A stretch of 64,000 bases of DNA from a virus. The position numbers and the translations under genes are program-made. The stretch spans positions 1 to 64,000 of the IMG/VR virus record IMGVR_UViG_3300036772_000271. The stretch is one strand, 5' to 3'. This document shows positions 30,436 to 38,327 of this stretch, in pieces; position 1 is the first letter of the stretch; each line of letters opens with the position of its first letter. The notes beneath the pieces were generated by a model. The model saw nothing but the letters and a program-made list of their open reading frames with translations. It was not told where the DNA came from and did no database searches.

Positions 30436-30882
30436 TCAGACCGCCAGCGCCAGCGGAAGCGCCGAGCAGTCCCGCGGATCGATCGGCGTCCACGGCCGTC
30501 CCTGCCGACGCGGCACCCTCGCCGCGTCGAGCTTGAAGTACGCCGTCTTGCGCTCCGCCGGCCGAAGCGCAACGACGGCCCACCCGCCGTGCGTCTCCGC
30601 GATCTCAAGCAGCGCGTTCCACTCCGCGGAGCCGATGTCGCCGCGCCGCTTGCACTGGATGAACAGCACCGGCCGGTCCTTGCCGACGGCGACCAGGTCG
30701 ACTTTCGTCTTCGACGCGTACGACCGCATCACCCAGAACCCGCGGCGCTCGAGCTGGCCGCGGACGGATACCTCGAACGCCCGGCCGAGTTTGTACGGGC
30801 TCGCGCCACCCTTGCTGAGACCCTCGGTCGGCGCGGGGCTCGGGCCCGGCCGGAACCGCCGCTGCGCCGGCGTGAGCGCCAT
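30436..30882 (-). CDS. Hjc-type Holliday junction resolvase-like nuclease
   Basis: 148 residues from ATG 30882. GRAFEVSVRGQLERRGF (Glu37), KVDLVAV (Asp62) and LFIQCKRR (Gln76, Lys78) spell the E...D...QxK active site of PD-(D/E)XK resolvases of the archaeal Hjc type, which some phages use in place of RusA or RuvC. Probably resolves recombination intermediates or packaging branches. Coupled to the gene upstream by a TGATG junction. Confidence 0.8.
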   Translation of the reverse strand: MALTPAQRRFRPGPSPAPTEGLSKGGASPYKLGRAFEVSVRGQLERRGFWVMRSYASKTKVDLVAVGKDRPVLFIQCKRRGDIGSAEWNALLEIAETHGGWAVVALRPAERKTAYFKLDAARVPRRQGRPWTPIDPRDCSALPLALAV

Positions 30883-31622
30883 CAGGACGCCACGCGCTCA
30901 GGCAGCGCCGCCAGGTAGTCCGGCCGCTCGAGGCCGCGCCGCGGAGGCTTCCGGCCAGCGTCCTCCTGCCGCGCCGTATCGAGCCGCCTCAGCGACGCCG
31001 GCCCCTCGACATGCGCGATCGCCCGCGACAGCACCGCACGCTGCGAGAACTGCTCCCACTTCATCCGCATCTGCGCCTCGAGCGTCGTCGCTTCACCGGC
31101 CGCGATCGTGTCGACCTCGCCCCACGTCGCGTACCCAGCCGTCACGAACTCCCGCACCAGCGGATGCAGACCACTCTCGCGCCGCCTGTCGGCGATCATC
31201 GCCGGCCGGCAGCTGCACGGCGCGTTCGACCGCTTGTGCGGCGACGCGGAGTCGGAGAACACGAACCCCGAGCCGTCGCACCGGCCGTCCGGACACGTCC
31301 ACTCGCGCCGCTCACCGACAGCGGCCTGCATCGCAACTCGGCGCGCAACTAGTTGCCGCTTCACGTCACCCCAGTCCGGCGCGTCGACCTGCAACCGGGC
31401 GACCTCAAGCAACACCATCGGCGCGGTCGGCGCGAACTCCCGGCCCGAGCGGGCGAGGACCTCGACTGCCGTCAGCGCTTCGGCCGGGTCGACCTGGCAA
31501 ATGTCGTGCGCGTACCGCCGGCGATCGTCGTCGTCGAGCCGCGCGTTCTTCCAGATCTCCTCGACCCTGGCGACGACCTCGAGGGCGCCGGCCAGCTTGG
31601 TGCGCTCAGCCATCGGGATCAT
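30882..31622 (-). CDS. Probable replication accessory protein (helicase-loader-like)
   Basis: 246 residues from ATG 31622 (MIPMAERTKLAG). The N-terminal half is helical (ALTAVEVLARSGREFAPTAP); the centre has a Cys-rich finger (CPDGRCDG ... CSCRP); no Walker motifs. It directly follows a replication initiator-like gene, a common place for loader or primosome proteins of the DnaD/gp-P type. The assignment rests mainly on context. Confidence 0.55.
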   Translation of the reverse strand: MIPMAERTKLAGALEVVARVEEIWKNARLDDDDRRRYAHDICQVDPAEALTAVEVLARSGREFAPTAPMVLLEVARLQVDAPDWGDVKRQLVARRVAMQAAVGERREWTCPDGRCDGSGFVFSDSASPHKRSNAPCSCRPAMIADRRRESGLHPLVREFVTAGYATWGEVDTIAAGEATTLEAQMRMKWEQFSQRAVLSRAIAHVEGPASLRRLDTARQEDAGRKPPRRGLERPDYLAALPERVAS

Positions 31623-32470
31623 CCGATCTCGCCGTTGCGGAGCGCGGCTGCCATCGCTCTCAGTCGTGCTGGCCCATCGTTGCTGTCGCGCCGTCCCATT
31701 GTGCGACCAACGGTAGCGGAGCGACCGGCGGAATTGAGCGGCACGCCGCTGTCGTCGAGTTGCTCGATCGCCGCGAGGTCCCGAGTGCGGGCCAAGAACG
31801 TCCGATAGGTCCTGGCGACGTCAACGATTGGGCGGGGAGGATCTACCGCCCACGCCGCGAGCTCGTGCGCCGTGGCGACGAGGGGCGCTCGAGGGTGCGC
31901 CATGATCGCCAAGCCAACCTCTCGCGGCCACACGACTTTCGCTTTCGGGTGTTGCTCGGCGACGTCCCGCAGGATCCTCAAGATGTGCCGGGCGTGCGGC
32001 CGCAGCTCGTCGGGGAAGCCAGCTGGCGGCTGATCTCGCGCGCTCTCGCGCGCTCTCTGTTCCTGCTTGGAAGCGTGGTCGTTCTCTAGTGGTCGTTCTT
32101 GCGACGCACCTGGCGACAGGGGGGTAGTGTCGTTTCGTGCATCCCCCCCCGGCAGATCGTGCACTGGGGTGCCGTCGGGCCACTCGGTGATTTCTGGGGC
32201 GCACAGCAGAAACTCGTCGCCGCGGCGCCCGCCGTCGCGGCGGAACTGCGGCCGGCGCGCGATGAGGCCCATCTCCTCAAGTGCCTTCAGGTGGCCGCTG
32301 ATCGCGCGCTTACCCATCTCGGTCGCTTGCACGAGCGTCGCGAGTTTCGCTTCGCACCGCCCGGTGTTCGTGTCGGCCATCACGGCCAGCGCGCCGAGAA
32401 CGGCCTTGCGGCCGTAGTTGCCGGTAGTGACGCCGAACGCCCACCGCTGAAAATGCCAGGGATCCTGCAT
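31619..32470 (-). CDS. Replication initiator-like protein with winged helix
   Basis: 283 residues from ATG 32470, with GGAGAGG upstream. The N-terminus (ALAVMADTNTGRCEAKLATL, then EMGKRAISGHLKALEEMGLI) is the winged helix of phage replication initiators that start with a gene-conversion helix module. The C-terminal half is helical and may bind the loader. No iterons were seen in or beside the gene. It forms the replication operon with the loader-like and Hjc-like genes. Confidence 0.75.
   Translation of the reverse strand: MQDPWHFQRWAFGVTTGNYGRKAVLGALAVMADTNTGRCEAKLATLVQATEMGKRAISGHLKALEEMGLIARRPQFRRDGGRRGDEFLLCAPEITEWPDGTPVHDLPGGDARNDTTPLSPGASQERPLENDHASKQEQRARESARDQPPAGFPDELRPHARHILRILRDVAEQHPKAKVVWPREVGLAIMAHPRAPLVATAHELAAWAVDPPRPIVDVARTYRTFLARTRDLAAIEQLDDSGVPLNSAGRSATVGRTMGRRDSNDGPARLRAMAAALRNGEIG
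31703..31717. promoter_or_regulatory. Operator palindrome GCGACCAACGGTAGC (within initiator gene)
   Basis: Strict copy inside the 3' end of the initiator gene, 80 bp upstream of ATG 31622. It could drive or stop transcription into the loader/resolvase genes. Confidence 0.6.
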
Positions 32471-32534
32471 GAACCTCTCCTTCCGTCCGAGCACCCTGAA
32501 ATGATGCTCGGGCTGACAGTGGGCGGCAACTCCT

Positions 32535-32567
32535 GAAGGGCCCGCTCCTCCCGGGGGCGGGCCCTTC
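32535..32567 (-). terminator. Hairpin terminator after 32575 gene
   Basis: Perfect 11-bp stem (GAAGGGCCCGC / GCGGGCCCTTC) with an 11-nt loop, 7 bp after the stop at 32575. The gap to the initiator start (32471-32534) also holds a 7-bp inverted repeat CCGAGCA/TGCTCGG (32487-32511), possibly a separate regulatory site; no copy of the dispersed palindrome is present there. Confidence 0.7.
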
Positions 32568-32574
32568 CTCGTTC

Positions 32575-33021
32575 TCAGGCTGCGGCGGCGATCCCGAGTA
32601 GCCGGCGCGCGGCCTCGGACCGCGAGTCGTAGACGGTGATCGCCCTGACGTGCGGCCGGATCGTGACCTTCGACACGTTGCCTTCCGCGTCGTATGTCGG
32701 GTCGATCTCGACCTTGCCGGCCCTGGCCGGCACGATCAGCGTCAGCTCCGGATCGGAGAACGGAATTAGCCCGGTCTCCGCGCCGCCCTTCACCGACCGG
32801 CCCTGGAACTTGAACACGACCTCGACGGGCGTGCTGCGGGCGTACAGGTTCGCGAGCGTGACGCGCTTGCCCTGCTCGACGACGAACAGCTGACCGTCTT
32901 CTTCTTCGCCGGTCTCCGGCTCCTTGCGGCCGGCGTCCTCTGCGTCAAGCTTCGCCTGCTCCGCTGCTGCGTCGTCGATCTCGTGACGCAGTGTCCGCAC
33001 GTTGTCCTTGTCGTCTGCCAT
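32575..33021 (-). CDS. Conserved hypothetical phage protein
   Basis: 148 residues from ATG 33021, preceded by AGGAGG. An acidic N-terminus (DAEDAGRKEPETGEEEDG) is followed by a beta-rich domain (VEVVFKFQGRSVKGGAETGL; VTIRPHVRAITVYDSRSE). I recognise the pattern from other actinophages but no function is assigned. Terminator directly after the stop. Overlaps the HNH gene end by 77 bp. Confidence 0.7.
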   Translation of the reverse strand: MADDKDNVRTLRHEIDDAAAEQAKLDAEDAGRKEPETGEEEDGQLFVVEQGKRVTLANLYARSTPVEVVFKFQGRSVKGGAETGLIPFSDPELTLIVPARAGKVEIDPTYDAEGNVSKVTIRPHVRAITVYDSRSEAARRLLGIAAAA

Positions 33022-33475
33022 CGGATTCCTCCTGCTCGTGGTTGACCTGCAAGTCGGGGTACTCGCGCTCGATCGCACCGACCAAACCGAGCCGCTGCGC
33101 GAACGCGATCGCGGCCGCGGGCACGAGGTGCCGCGGAACGCGCTGCACGGCGTGCTCGTGCCGGGCGTGGTGGTAGCGGCACAAGCACATCGCGTTGTCG
33201 GAGTCCCACAGCGACCCCCACAGCCCGGCGCGCTTCAGGTGGCGTTGCGCCACTACGTGGTGGCCTTCACGGATCCGCAGCTGGCCGGCGAGCGCGGCGA
33301 CGATGCGGTCTGGTGGCGGGAACGCGAGGCACATCACGCACGGGACGCGGCACGCGGACCGCTTCCACGCTTCCCGGGCGACCCGCTCGAGCTCCCACTC
33401 CCTGGCAGTCTTCGGGCGCTGCCGCTGCTGCTTTCGAGCCAGCGACTTGGACCGCTTCAAGCTGCTGCTCTTCAC
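32945..33475 (-). CDS. HNH endonuclease
   Basis: 176 residues from ATG 33475, starting with a very basic segment. CVMCLAFPP, GHHVVAQRHLKRAG, LWDSDNAMCLCRYHHARHEH give the zinc-binding CxxC...CxxxH and the HH-N-H core of the HNH family. Compact phage HNH proteins often aid packaging beside terminase, but this one lies among replication genes. The last ~25 residues overlap the next gene in another frame, so the true end may be less structured. Confidence 0.82.
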   Translation of the reverse strand: MKSSSLKRSKSLARKQQRQRPKTAREWELERVAREAWKRSACRVPCVMCLAFPPPDRIVAALAGQLRIREGHHVVAQRHLKRAGLWGSLWDSDNAMCLCRYHHARHEHAVQRVPRHLVPAAAIAFAQRLGLVGAIEREYPDLQVNHEQEESDGRRQGQRADTASRDRRRSSGAGEA

Positions 33476-33762
33476 GGCGCGTCAGGTCCGCGGGTCAGCG
33501 CCTCTAGGCCCTCTTCGACGCTGACGACACCGGGGCTATCCGGGTCGAGGACACTCAGGGCGCAGCACACGATGTCGAGCGCCCACCGTGCGCCCTTCAG
33601 CGCGCCGGCGGGCACCTGGTCAGGATCGACCGGCTCGCGGCCGTGCAGGCCCTCTCTGGGGCCGTCAGCGGCCGCCAGGTCGACCGGCAGGCCGACTGCG
33701 TTGATCAGGGCGTACGCGGCGTCCTTGAGCGCCAGGGCGAGCCGGTCGACGTCGTCGCTCAT
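33472..33762 (-). CDS. Small hypothetical protein
   Basis: 96 residues from ATG 33762 (MSDDVDRLALALKDA). Helical and acidic, with a KGARWALDIVCCALSVLD helix. Coupled to both neighbours by overlaps. Function unknown. Confidence 0.65.
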   Translation of the reverse strand: MSDDVDRLALALKDAAYALINAVGLPVDLAAADGPREGLHGREPVDPDQVPAGALKGARWALDIVCCALSVLDPDSPGVVSVEEGLEALTRGPDAP

Positions 33763-33998
33763 CGCGGCGCCAGCCGGCGAAGCACCATCGCGACGGGGTC
33801 GTGCACTCTGGTCAGCCAGGCGCCACCGGCACAGAGCCGACTGTTACCGAACGGCGTCACCGGCGACACGTCGCCGCAAACGGGGCAGTGCCAGACGTGG
33901 GTCATCGGGCCGGCCGGCTCCGGTGGACCACCGATGCGGGCCGTCGCGCGCACCCGGCCGCCAGCGAGACGCCGAATCGTGACTATCGGCGTCCTCAT
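33759..33998 (-). CDS. Small zinc-ribbon-like protein
   Basis: 79 residues from ATG 33998. WHCPVCGDVSPVTPF and a later LCAGGAW suggest a half zinc ribbon. Basic at both ends. Function unknown. Confidence 0.65.
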   Translation of the reverse strand: MRTPIVTIRRLAGGRVRATARIGGPPEPAGPMTHVWHCPVCGDVSPVTPFGNSRLCAGGAWLTRVHDPVAMVLRRLAPR

Positions 33999-34165
33999 GG
34001 CTGGCGAAGGTCGATCTCGACGCAGACGATCGGGTCAGCGCCGCGCGCCGTCCGCAGCCCGAACGCGAGATAGCGACACCCGTCGCCCTCGCCGCCGTAG
34101 TCCACGAACGGCCGCGGCACCATCCAGGCGTTGAACTCCACCGAGAGCCTGCGCCAGCGCCTCAC
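33995..34165 (-). CDS. Small hypothetical protein (56 aa)
   Basis: GTG 34165 (VRRWRRLSVEFNAWM) to TGA 33995. Beta-rich with an FGLRTARGADPIVCVEI end. GTGA overlap with the Cas4/RecB-like gene upstream. Function unknown. Confidence 0.6.
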   Translation of the reverse strand: MRRWRRLSVEFNAWMVPRPFVDYGGEGDGCRYLAFGLRTARGADPIVCVEIDLRQP

Positions 34166-35460
34166 GCCGGCACCGGCGCAGCACGGCGCTGCGCGTTCTC
34201 CGCGGCCGCGCGCTGCGCCGCGGCAAGCCACTCCTCGTCCCGACGCGCACGCTCCGCCGGATCCGGCGCCTGCTCGGGCTCGCACGGCCCCCACGCCCGG
34301 CCCCCGGTCGGCTTGTCCTTCCACCGCAGCACCAGGTCGTCGTTGATCACCGGCGCGTGATCGGTCTCCTCGTTGAACGCCTTCAGCCGGTCGCGCATCT
34401 GCTGCCGCAGCCCGTCGATGACGATGTACCGCTTCGCCTCAACGTCCGCGTCATCGGTGCTGGCCAGCGCGCCGATGCCGCGCTGCTCCTGCGGCACCGG
34501 GCACGACGCGGCGACGGGGCACTGCCGCAGGCATTGCTTCCCGGGCCGCGGCCGCCACACCTCCGAGCGCTCGCCCTCCGCGATGCCGCGGTCGAGCTTG
34601 ATCATGTGCACGCTCAGCATCCGCTCGACGTGCTCGAGCTCGGGCCGCGTCAGCGTCATGCGCCGAATCTCGCCAGACCGGAGATGGATCTCCTCGAACG
34701 TGACGCGCTGCGCCTGCGGGTACGTCTTCATCGCGAGTAGCGCGTACACGTCGCCCTGGAAATGGCCGCGATCGGACAGGTACTCCTCGCCCTCGATCGT
34801 CTCGCCGTCCTTGTGGCCGCGCGGCGTTCGCGGCTTGCCCTGCCCCGACTTGTAATCGCGGATAATCAGGCCGTCCGGCGGATCCGCGATCAGCACATCC
34901 GGCGCCCCCGTCAGGGTCCGGACCTCGCCGTCTTGGCACACGATGTCGGCCGTCAGGCGCTGCTCGAGCGCCATCACGCGCCTGGCCGGGATCTCGACCT
35001 CAGCGAACCGGAGCGTCAGCCACACGAGCGTGTCGCGCTGCTCCGCGGGCAGTACGATCGGGCTGGCCGCGTAGACCTCGTACATGATCTCGATCGCTTC
35101 CTGCGTCGAGATCTGCGTCTCGCCCTGCCGGTACAGCGTGCGCACGATCTCGGCGAACACCGCATGGACCATCGTCCCGAGTTCGCCGGTCGCGCCGACG
35201 TACCCGACGGCCAGGTCGTCCGGGGTGATCAGCGAGTGGTAGGTGCGGCGCGGGCAGACCTCGAAGCTGGCGAGCAGGCTCTGGCGGTAGCCGTCGAGCT
35301 GGATGACCGGCGCGGGCGCCGGCGGCTCGACGACAGTCCCGGGCGCGACGGCCGACCATGCCTCGAACGGCCCGCACTGCTGGCCGCGACGCCGGTGATG
35401 CTTCGGCCGAACCGCGGCCTGCGAGAGCTTCTCGCACGTGGTGCAGCGCCACACGTTCAT
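34162..35460 (-). CDS. RecB/Cas4-like PD-(D/E)XK nuclease
   Basis: 432 residues from ATG 35460 (MNVWRCTTCEKL). After a short zinc-finger-like start, the nuclease domain has the N-terminal Cys (FEVCPRRTYHSL, Cys69), the catalytic APDVLIAD (~187) and IRDYKSGQ (~200), and a C-terminal cluster KQCLRQCPVAASCP (~311), the four-Cys arrangement that holds an iron-sulfur cluster in Cas4/AddB-type enzymes. It probably resects DNA ends for the RecT-like annealing protein encoded upstream (36246-37328). A terminal acidic/Ala-rich tail ends the protein. Confidence 0.85.
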   Translation of the reverse strand: MNVWRCTTCEKLSQAAVRPKHHRRRGQQCGPFEAWSAVAPGTVVEPPAPAPVIQLDGYRQSLLASFEVCPRRTYHSLITPDDLAVGYVGATGELGTMVHAVFAEIVRTLYRQGETQISTQEAIEIMYEVYAASPIVLPAEQRDTLVWLTLRFAEVEIPARRVMALEQRLTADIVCQDGEVRTLTGAPDVLIADPPDGLIIRDYKSGQGKPRTPRGHKDGETIEGEEYLSDRGHFQGDVYALLAMKTYPQAQRVTFEEIHLRSGEIRRMTLTRPELEHVERMLSVHMIKLDRGIAEGERSEVWRPRPGKQCLRQCPVAASCPVPQEQRGIGALASTDDADVEAKRYIVIDGLRQQMRDRLKAFNEETDHAPVINDDLVLRWKDKPTGGRAWGPCEPEQAPDPAERARRDEEWLAAAQRAAAENAQRRAAPVPA

Positions 35461-36242
35461 GCCGCGACCTCGACGGCCGGGATCAGCGGCCACGCCGCCG
35501 GCACGTCCTGCGGCTCGCCCTTCTCCCGGAAGTACTCGGCGAGGCTCACGGCCTGCTCCCTAGCCCACCGCATCTGCGCCAGGTGCAGCGCCGGCAGATC
35601 GTCCCGGACACGCTGCCACTCGCGGTTCAGCACGGCGAGATCCCGGCCATCGCGGCTGTTGCGGACGCGACGGATGACCTGGCCGCGCTGGCCGATGCAC
35701 CACGCAACCCTGGCCGCGGCGAGCGCGTCCGATGCCGCGTCGTGCGCGTCGTCGAGCTTCGCCTGGTAGTGCTCGGCCTGCGCGTCAAGGCGGCGGCTGC
35801 CCTTGCGGTAGCGGTGCAGCCACTTGTCGAGCACGAGCGGGTCAACGACAAGCAGCTGCGGCGGCCGCAGCTCGGGGTACTCGTCGAGCGGCCCGAGGCC
35901 GTGGCGGCGCGCTTCGCGGTCAAGGACCGTCAAGTCGAACCGCGCGTTGAAGATGACGACCGCCGCGCCGGCCGGCCGGGCGACGAGCGTCTTCACGACC
36001 TCGACGACGGCGACGGCCGGATCCTGGCCGTCGGCGCGGGCCCGCTCGGTCGTGATGCCATGGATCGCCGCGGCCTCCTCGGGGATCTCGACCCCGGGGT
36101 CAACGAGCCACGTCCGCGACATCGTCGGCTGCCCGCCGCCGACCTCGACCAGCGCGACCGACACGATCCTCGCGTCCTCAGGCTCCGGCGATGTCGTCTC
36201 GACATCGAAGCCGACCATCCGCTGCTCCCACCACGCGGGCAT
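35457..36242 (-). CDS. DnaQ-like 3'-5' exonuclease
   Basis: 261 residues from ATG 36242. ExoI GFDVETTSPEPEDARI (Asp13, Glu15), ExoII VVIFNARFDLTVL and ExoIII LDDAHDAASDALA give a complete DEDDh active site, so it should be catalytic. It lies between the RecT-like and RecB/Cas4-like genes and may work in the same recombination pathway or in proofreading. ATGA overlap with the downstream gene. Confidence 0.9.
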   Translation of the reverse strand: MPAWWEQRMVGFDVETTSPEPEDARIVSVALVEVGGGQPTMSRTWLVDPGVEIPEEAAAIHGITTERARADGQDPAVAVVEVVKTLVARPAGAAVVIFNARFDLTVLDREARRHGLGPLDEYPELRPPQLLVVDPLVLDKWLHRYRKGSRRLDAQAEHYQAKLDDAHDAASDALAAARVAWCIGQRGQVIRRVRNSRDGRDLAVLNREWQRVRDDLPALHLAQMRWAREQAVSLAEYFREKGEPQDVPAAWPLIPAVEVAA

Positions 36243-36245
36243 CGC

Positions 36246-37328
36246 TCAGATCCCCAGGGCGGCCTGCCCGGCCGATGCCGGGTGCCACCCAATCGGGACG
36301 CCCTCGCCGCGGAGTTGGCCGTCGAGCGCGTCGAGCTCGGCGTCGATCTCGCTCGTGCGGTGCGCCGGGGCGTCTTCGCGGGCAAGCTCGAGGTCGGCCT
36401 GCCGGTGCAGCAGCACGTCGATCTTGCTGGCCCACTCGGGCTCGTTGTCGTAGCGATCCTGCGGCGACGCCTTCTCTGCGGCGATTTCGTCGCGCACGTC
36501 CTGATGGCTCTGCACAACTTCGGCGTCGGCCGGCTCGCCTTCCGCGGCGACGCCCTCCGTCTCGCCGGCCTGCGGCTCGAGCGCGTCGAGTTCCGCGGTC
36601 GCCTGCGCAACCCACGCGTTCACGACAGCCGGCGACCTGGAGCCGAGCGTCATCTCGACCGCCGCCCTGTTGGCGAGCCCGGCGTGCCCGAGGTCGGCGG
36701 CGCGGGCGATCAGCGCGTCGACCTTCGGGCCGAGTTTGAGCCCGACCGGCTCGGCGTCCGACCCGGCGGTCAGCGCGGGACGGTCTACGAACTCGCCCTC
36801 GACGTACACCGGCAGGCCGCCGAGGACGTCCGGTGCGTACCACTTCACGCCATTGCTCATCGCCCTCGCGAACAGCATGTTGCGCGGCGCGGTCTTCCAC
36901 CCGCTGCCGTCCTTCACGAGCCCGGCGGTCTTCGCCTCGGCCAGCGTGTACGCCGACCGGCCTTCCTCCTCGCCGTGGCGGTAGAACACGATCGTGCACG
37001 TCTCCGCGGTGTGGTCCTCGACGGAGTAGTCGTAGTCCGGGTGCTGGCGGACGAACGACCCGAGCATCGGGTACGCGATCTGGATCGCGCCCTTCACGAA
37101 GTAGAGGCCCTGCATCGACTGCGCGGGGCTCAGCCCAAGGTCGCGGCCGATGACGAGCTTCGCGAACGCCTCCTTCGCCTGCTGCGCGTCCTTGAACACG
37201 CCGGACGCGGCGAGGCCTTCCGCGAGGCGGTAGAGCCGCCTGATCTCGTCGTCGGACAGGACAGCGGCCTGGGACCGCCCGATCGTAGCCGGCAGTCCCG
37301 GCGCTCGGACGGCGACTTCCTCGGACAT
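36246..37328 (-). CDS. RecT-like single-strand annealing recombinase (predicted)
   Basis: 360 residues from ATG 37328, with GGAGG suitably spaced. KLVIGRDLGLSPAQSMQGLY, GSFVRQHPDYDYSV and APRNMLFARAMSNGVKWYAP are blocks shared by a large actinophage family regarded as RecT-related annealing proteins. The C-terminal third is acidic and variable. The neighbouring nucleases support a recombination role. Two operator palindromes are upstream (37358-37372 and 37404-37418), so this is the first gene of the recombination/replication transcript. Confidence 0.75.
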   Translation of the reverse strand: MSEEVAVRAPGLPATIGRSQAAVLSDDEIRRLYRLAEGLAASGVFKDAQQAKEAFAKLVIGRDLGLSPAQSMQGLYFVKGAIQIAYPMLGSFVRQHPDYDYSVEDHTAETCTIVFYRHGEEEGRSAYTLAEAKTAGLVKDGSGWKTAPRNMLFARAMSNGVKWYAPDVLGGLPVYVEGEFVDRPALTAGSDAEPVGLKLGPKVDALIARAADLGHAGLANRAAVEMTLGSRSPAVVNAWVAQATAELDALEPQAGETEGVAAEGEPADAEVVQSHQDVRDEIAAEKASPQDRYDNEPEWASKIDVLLHRQADLELAREDAPAHRTSEIDAELDALDGQLRGEGVPIGWHPASAGQAALGI

Positions 37329-37357
37329 TCTGGTGCCTCCATTTGGTAGCGGGTTGC

Positions 37358-37418
37358 GCGACCAAAGGTATCAGAAGCACCCGGGATTCAACAGGCCCGT
37401 TGTGTTACCGCTGGTCGC
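37358..37418. promoter_or_regulatory. Double operator upstream of recombination operon
   Basis: GCGACCAAAGGTATC (37358-37372, identical to the 3644 copy, sense centre TTT) and GTTACCGCTGGTCGC (37404-37418) lie 31 bp apart. Between them the coding strand has TTGAAT 15 bp before TACCTT, a weak promoter. A half-site (GGTAGC) at 37345-37350 is a further hint of cooperative binding. Confidence 0.75.
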
Positions 37419-37521
37419 GTACGCTACGCTTCCGGTGGATGCCAAACGCCGCGGTCTCCTAGCGGAGCGGGTTGCAGCGTGAAGCACGGCCGCCGCGGCG
37501 CACCCCCGGCATCTCGCGGCC

Positions 37522-37548
37522 GGTCCCGGGCCCGCATGGCCCGGGACC
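37522..37548 (-). terminator. Hairpin terminator after lysis cassette
   Basis: Perfect 11-bp stem (GGTCCCGGGCC / GGCCCGGGACC) with a 5-nt loop, 9 bp beyond the stop at 37558. The rest of 37419-37557 shows no gene; a tRNA was considered and rejected. Confidence 0.75.
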
Positions 37549-37557
37549 AAGCCCCGG

Positions 37558-37767
37558 TCAGCCCCCGTTCGCTGGCGACGCGAGCGCGGCGGCGTGACCC
37601 TCACGCAACTGGGCGAGCAGCTGGTTCATTGCCACGCCGGCGGTCGTGTACGACTCCGCCGGCGGCGGAGCATCCAGGAGCGCCTTCCACAGCACCCACG
37701 GAAGGTCGGCGTGCAGTCGGAGGGGCAGCGTGCCCGGCGGGTCCTCGTGGAGAGCGTCGGCCGGCAT
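37558..37767 (-). CDS. Small protein at end of lysis cassette
   Basis: 69 residues from ATG 37767 (MPADALHEDPPGTLP). Soluble and helical, with no signal peptide. TGATG junction with the amidase gene. Could modulate lysis; function unknown. Confidence 0.6.
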   Translation of the reverse strand: MPADALHEDPPGTLPLRLHADLPWVLWKALLDAPPPAESYTTAGVAMNQLLAQLREGHAAALASPANGG

Positions 37768-38327
37768 CAGCTGTGCCGTGCGAGGAGCTTCCCGCGGTAG
37801 AAGCCAGCCAGCGCGAGCATGTCGTCCATCGGGTAGGGCGCCCCGGGGTCGCCGTGACCGCCGCCGATCACGCCGAGATCGGAGTGGCGGACGACGCCCG
37901 ACCGCACGACCTGGCCGCCATTGACCGAGCCGTGCCGGATCGGCACGCCATGCATCAGCGACCAGCGCGCCACCCACCGCGCCGTTTCGCGCAACTCGTC
38001 GCGCTTCCACTCCGTCTGCGCCGTGTGGCCGATCTGCTCGATCCCGAGCGACACGCTGTTGTAGCCCGCGCAGTGCCACGCCTTCTCCTCGTCGACGACG
38101 TACCTGGCGGAGTAGCCGGCGTTCGCATCGGTGCAGACATGCGACGACACCTTCGCGATCGGGTTGCAGAACCAGTCGCCGATGGCCGCGAGGTCCGCGG
38201 CGCCAGCGACCTCCGGGCTTTCGGTGGCGTGGATCGTGATGATCTCGATCCGGGTGCCGTTGCGGCTCGAGCGGAACGGCGAGAGCCGCCGAACGACGAC
38301 ATGCGGATCGATGCGCTGGCCGAGCAT
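37767..38327 (-). CDS. N-acetylmuramoyl-L-alanine amidase (endolysin)
   Basis: 186 residues from ATG 38327. The Amidase_2 zinc motif is present: TIHATES (His33), SSHVCTD, the catalytic-type GIEQIG, and RHSDLG (His). It cleaves the link between MurNAc and L-Ala in peptidoglycan. No signal peptide, so it relies on the holin encoded just upstream (38327-38863). No separate cell-wall-binding domain, making it a compact lysin. Confidence 0.9.
   Translation of the reverse strand: MLGQRIDPHVVVRRLSPFRSSRNGTRIEIITIHATESPEVAGAADLAAIGDWFCNPIAKVSSHVCTDANAGYSARYVVDEEKAWHCAGYNSVSLGIEQIGHTAQTEWKRDELRETARWVARWSLMHGVPIRHGSVNGGQVVRSGVVRHSDLGVIGGGHGDPGAPYPMDDMLALAGFYRGKLLARHS

Noticed and set aside
34162-35460. 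CRISPR Cas4 adaptation gene
   Set aside because: The Fe-S nuclease pattern fits, but there is no Cas1/Cas2 or array; phage recombination nuclease is more likely.
37430-37490. tRNA-like sequence in the 37.4 kb gap
   Set aside because: No cloverleaf, T-arm sequence or consistent acceptor stem could be drawn.
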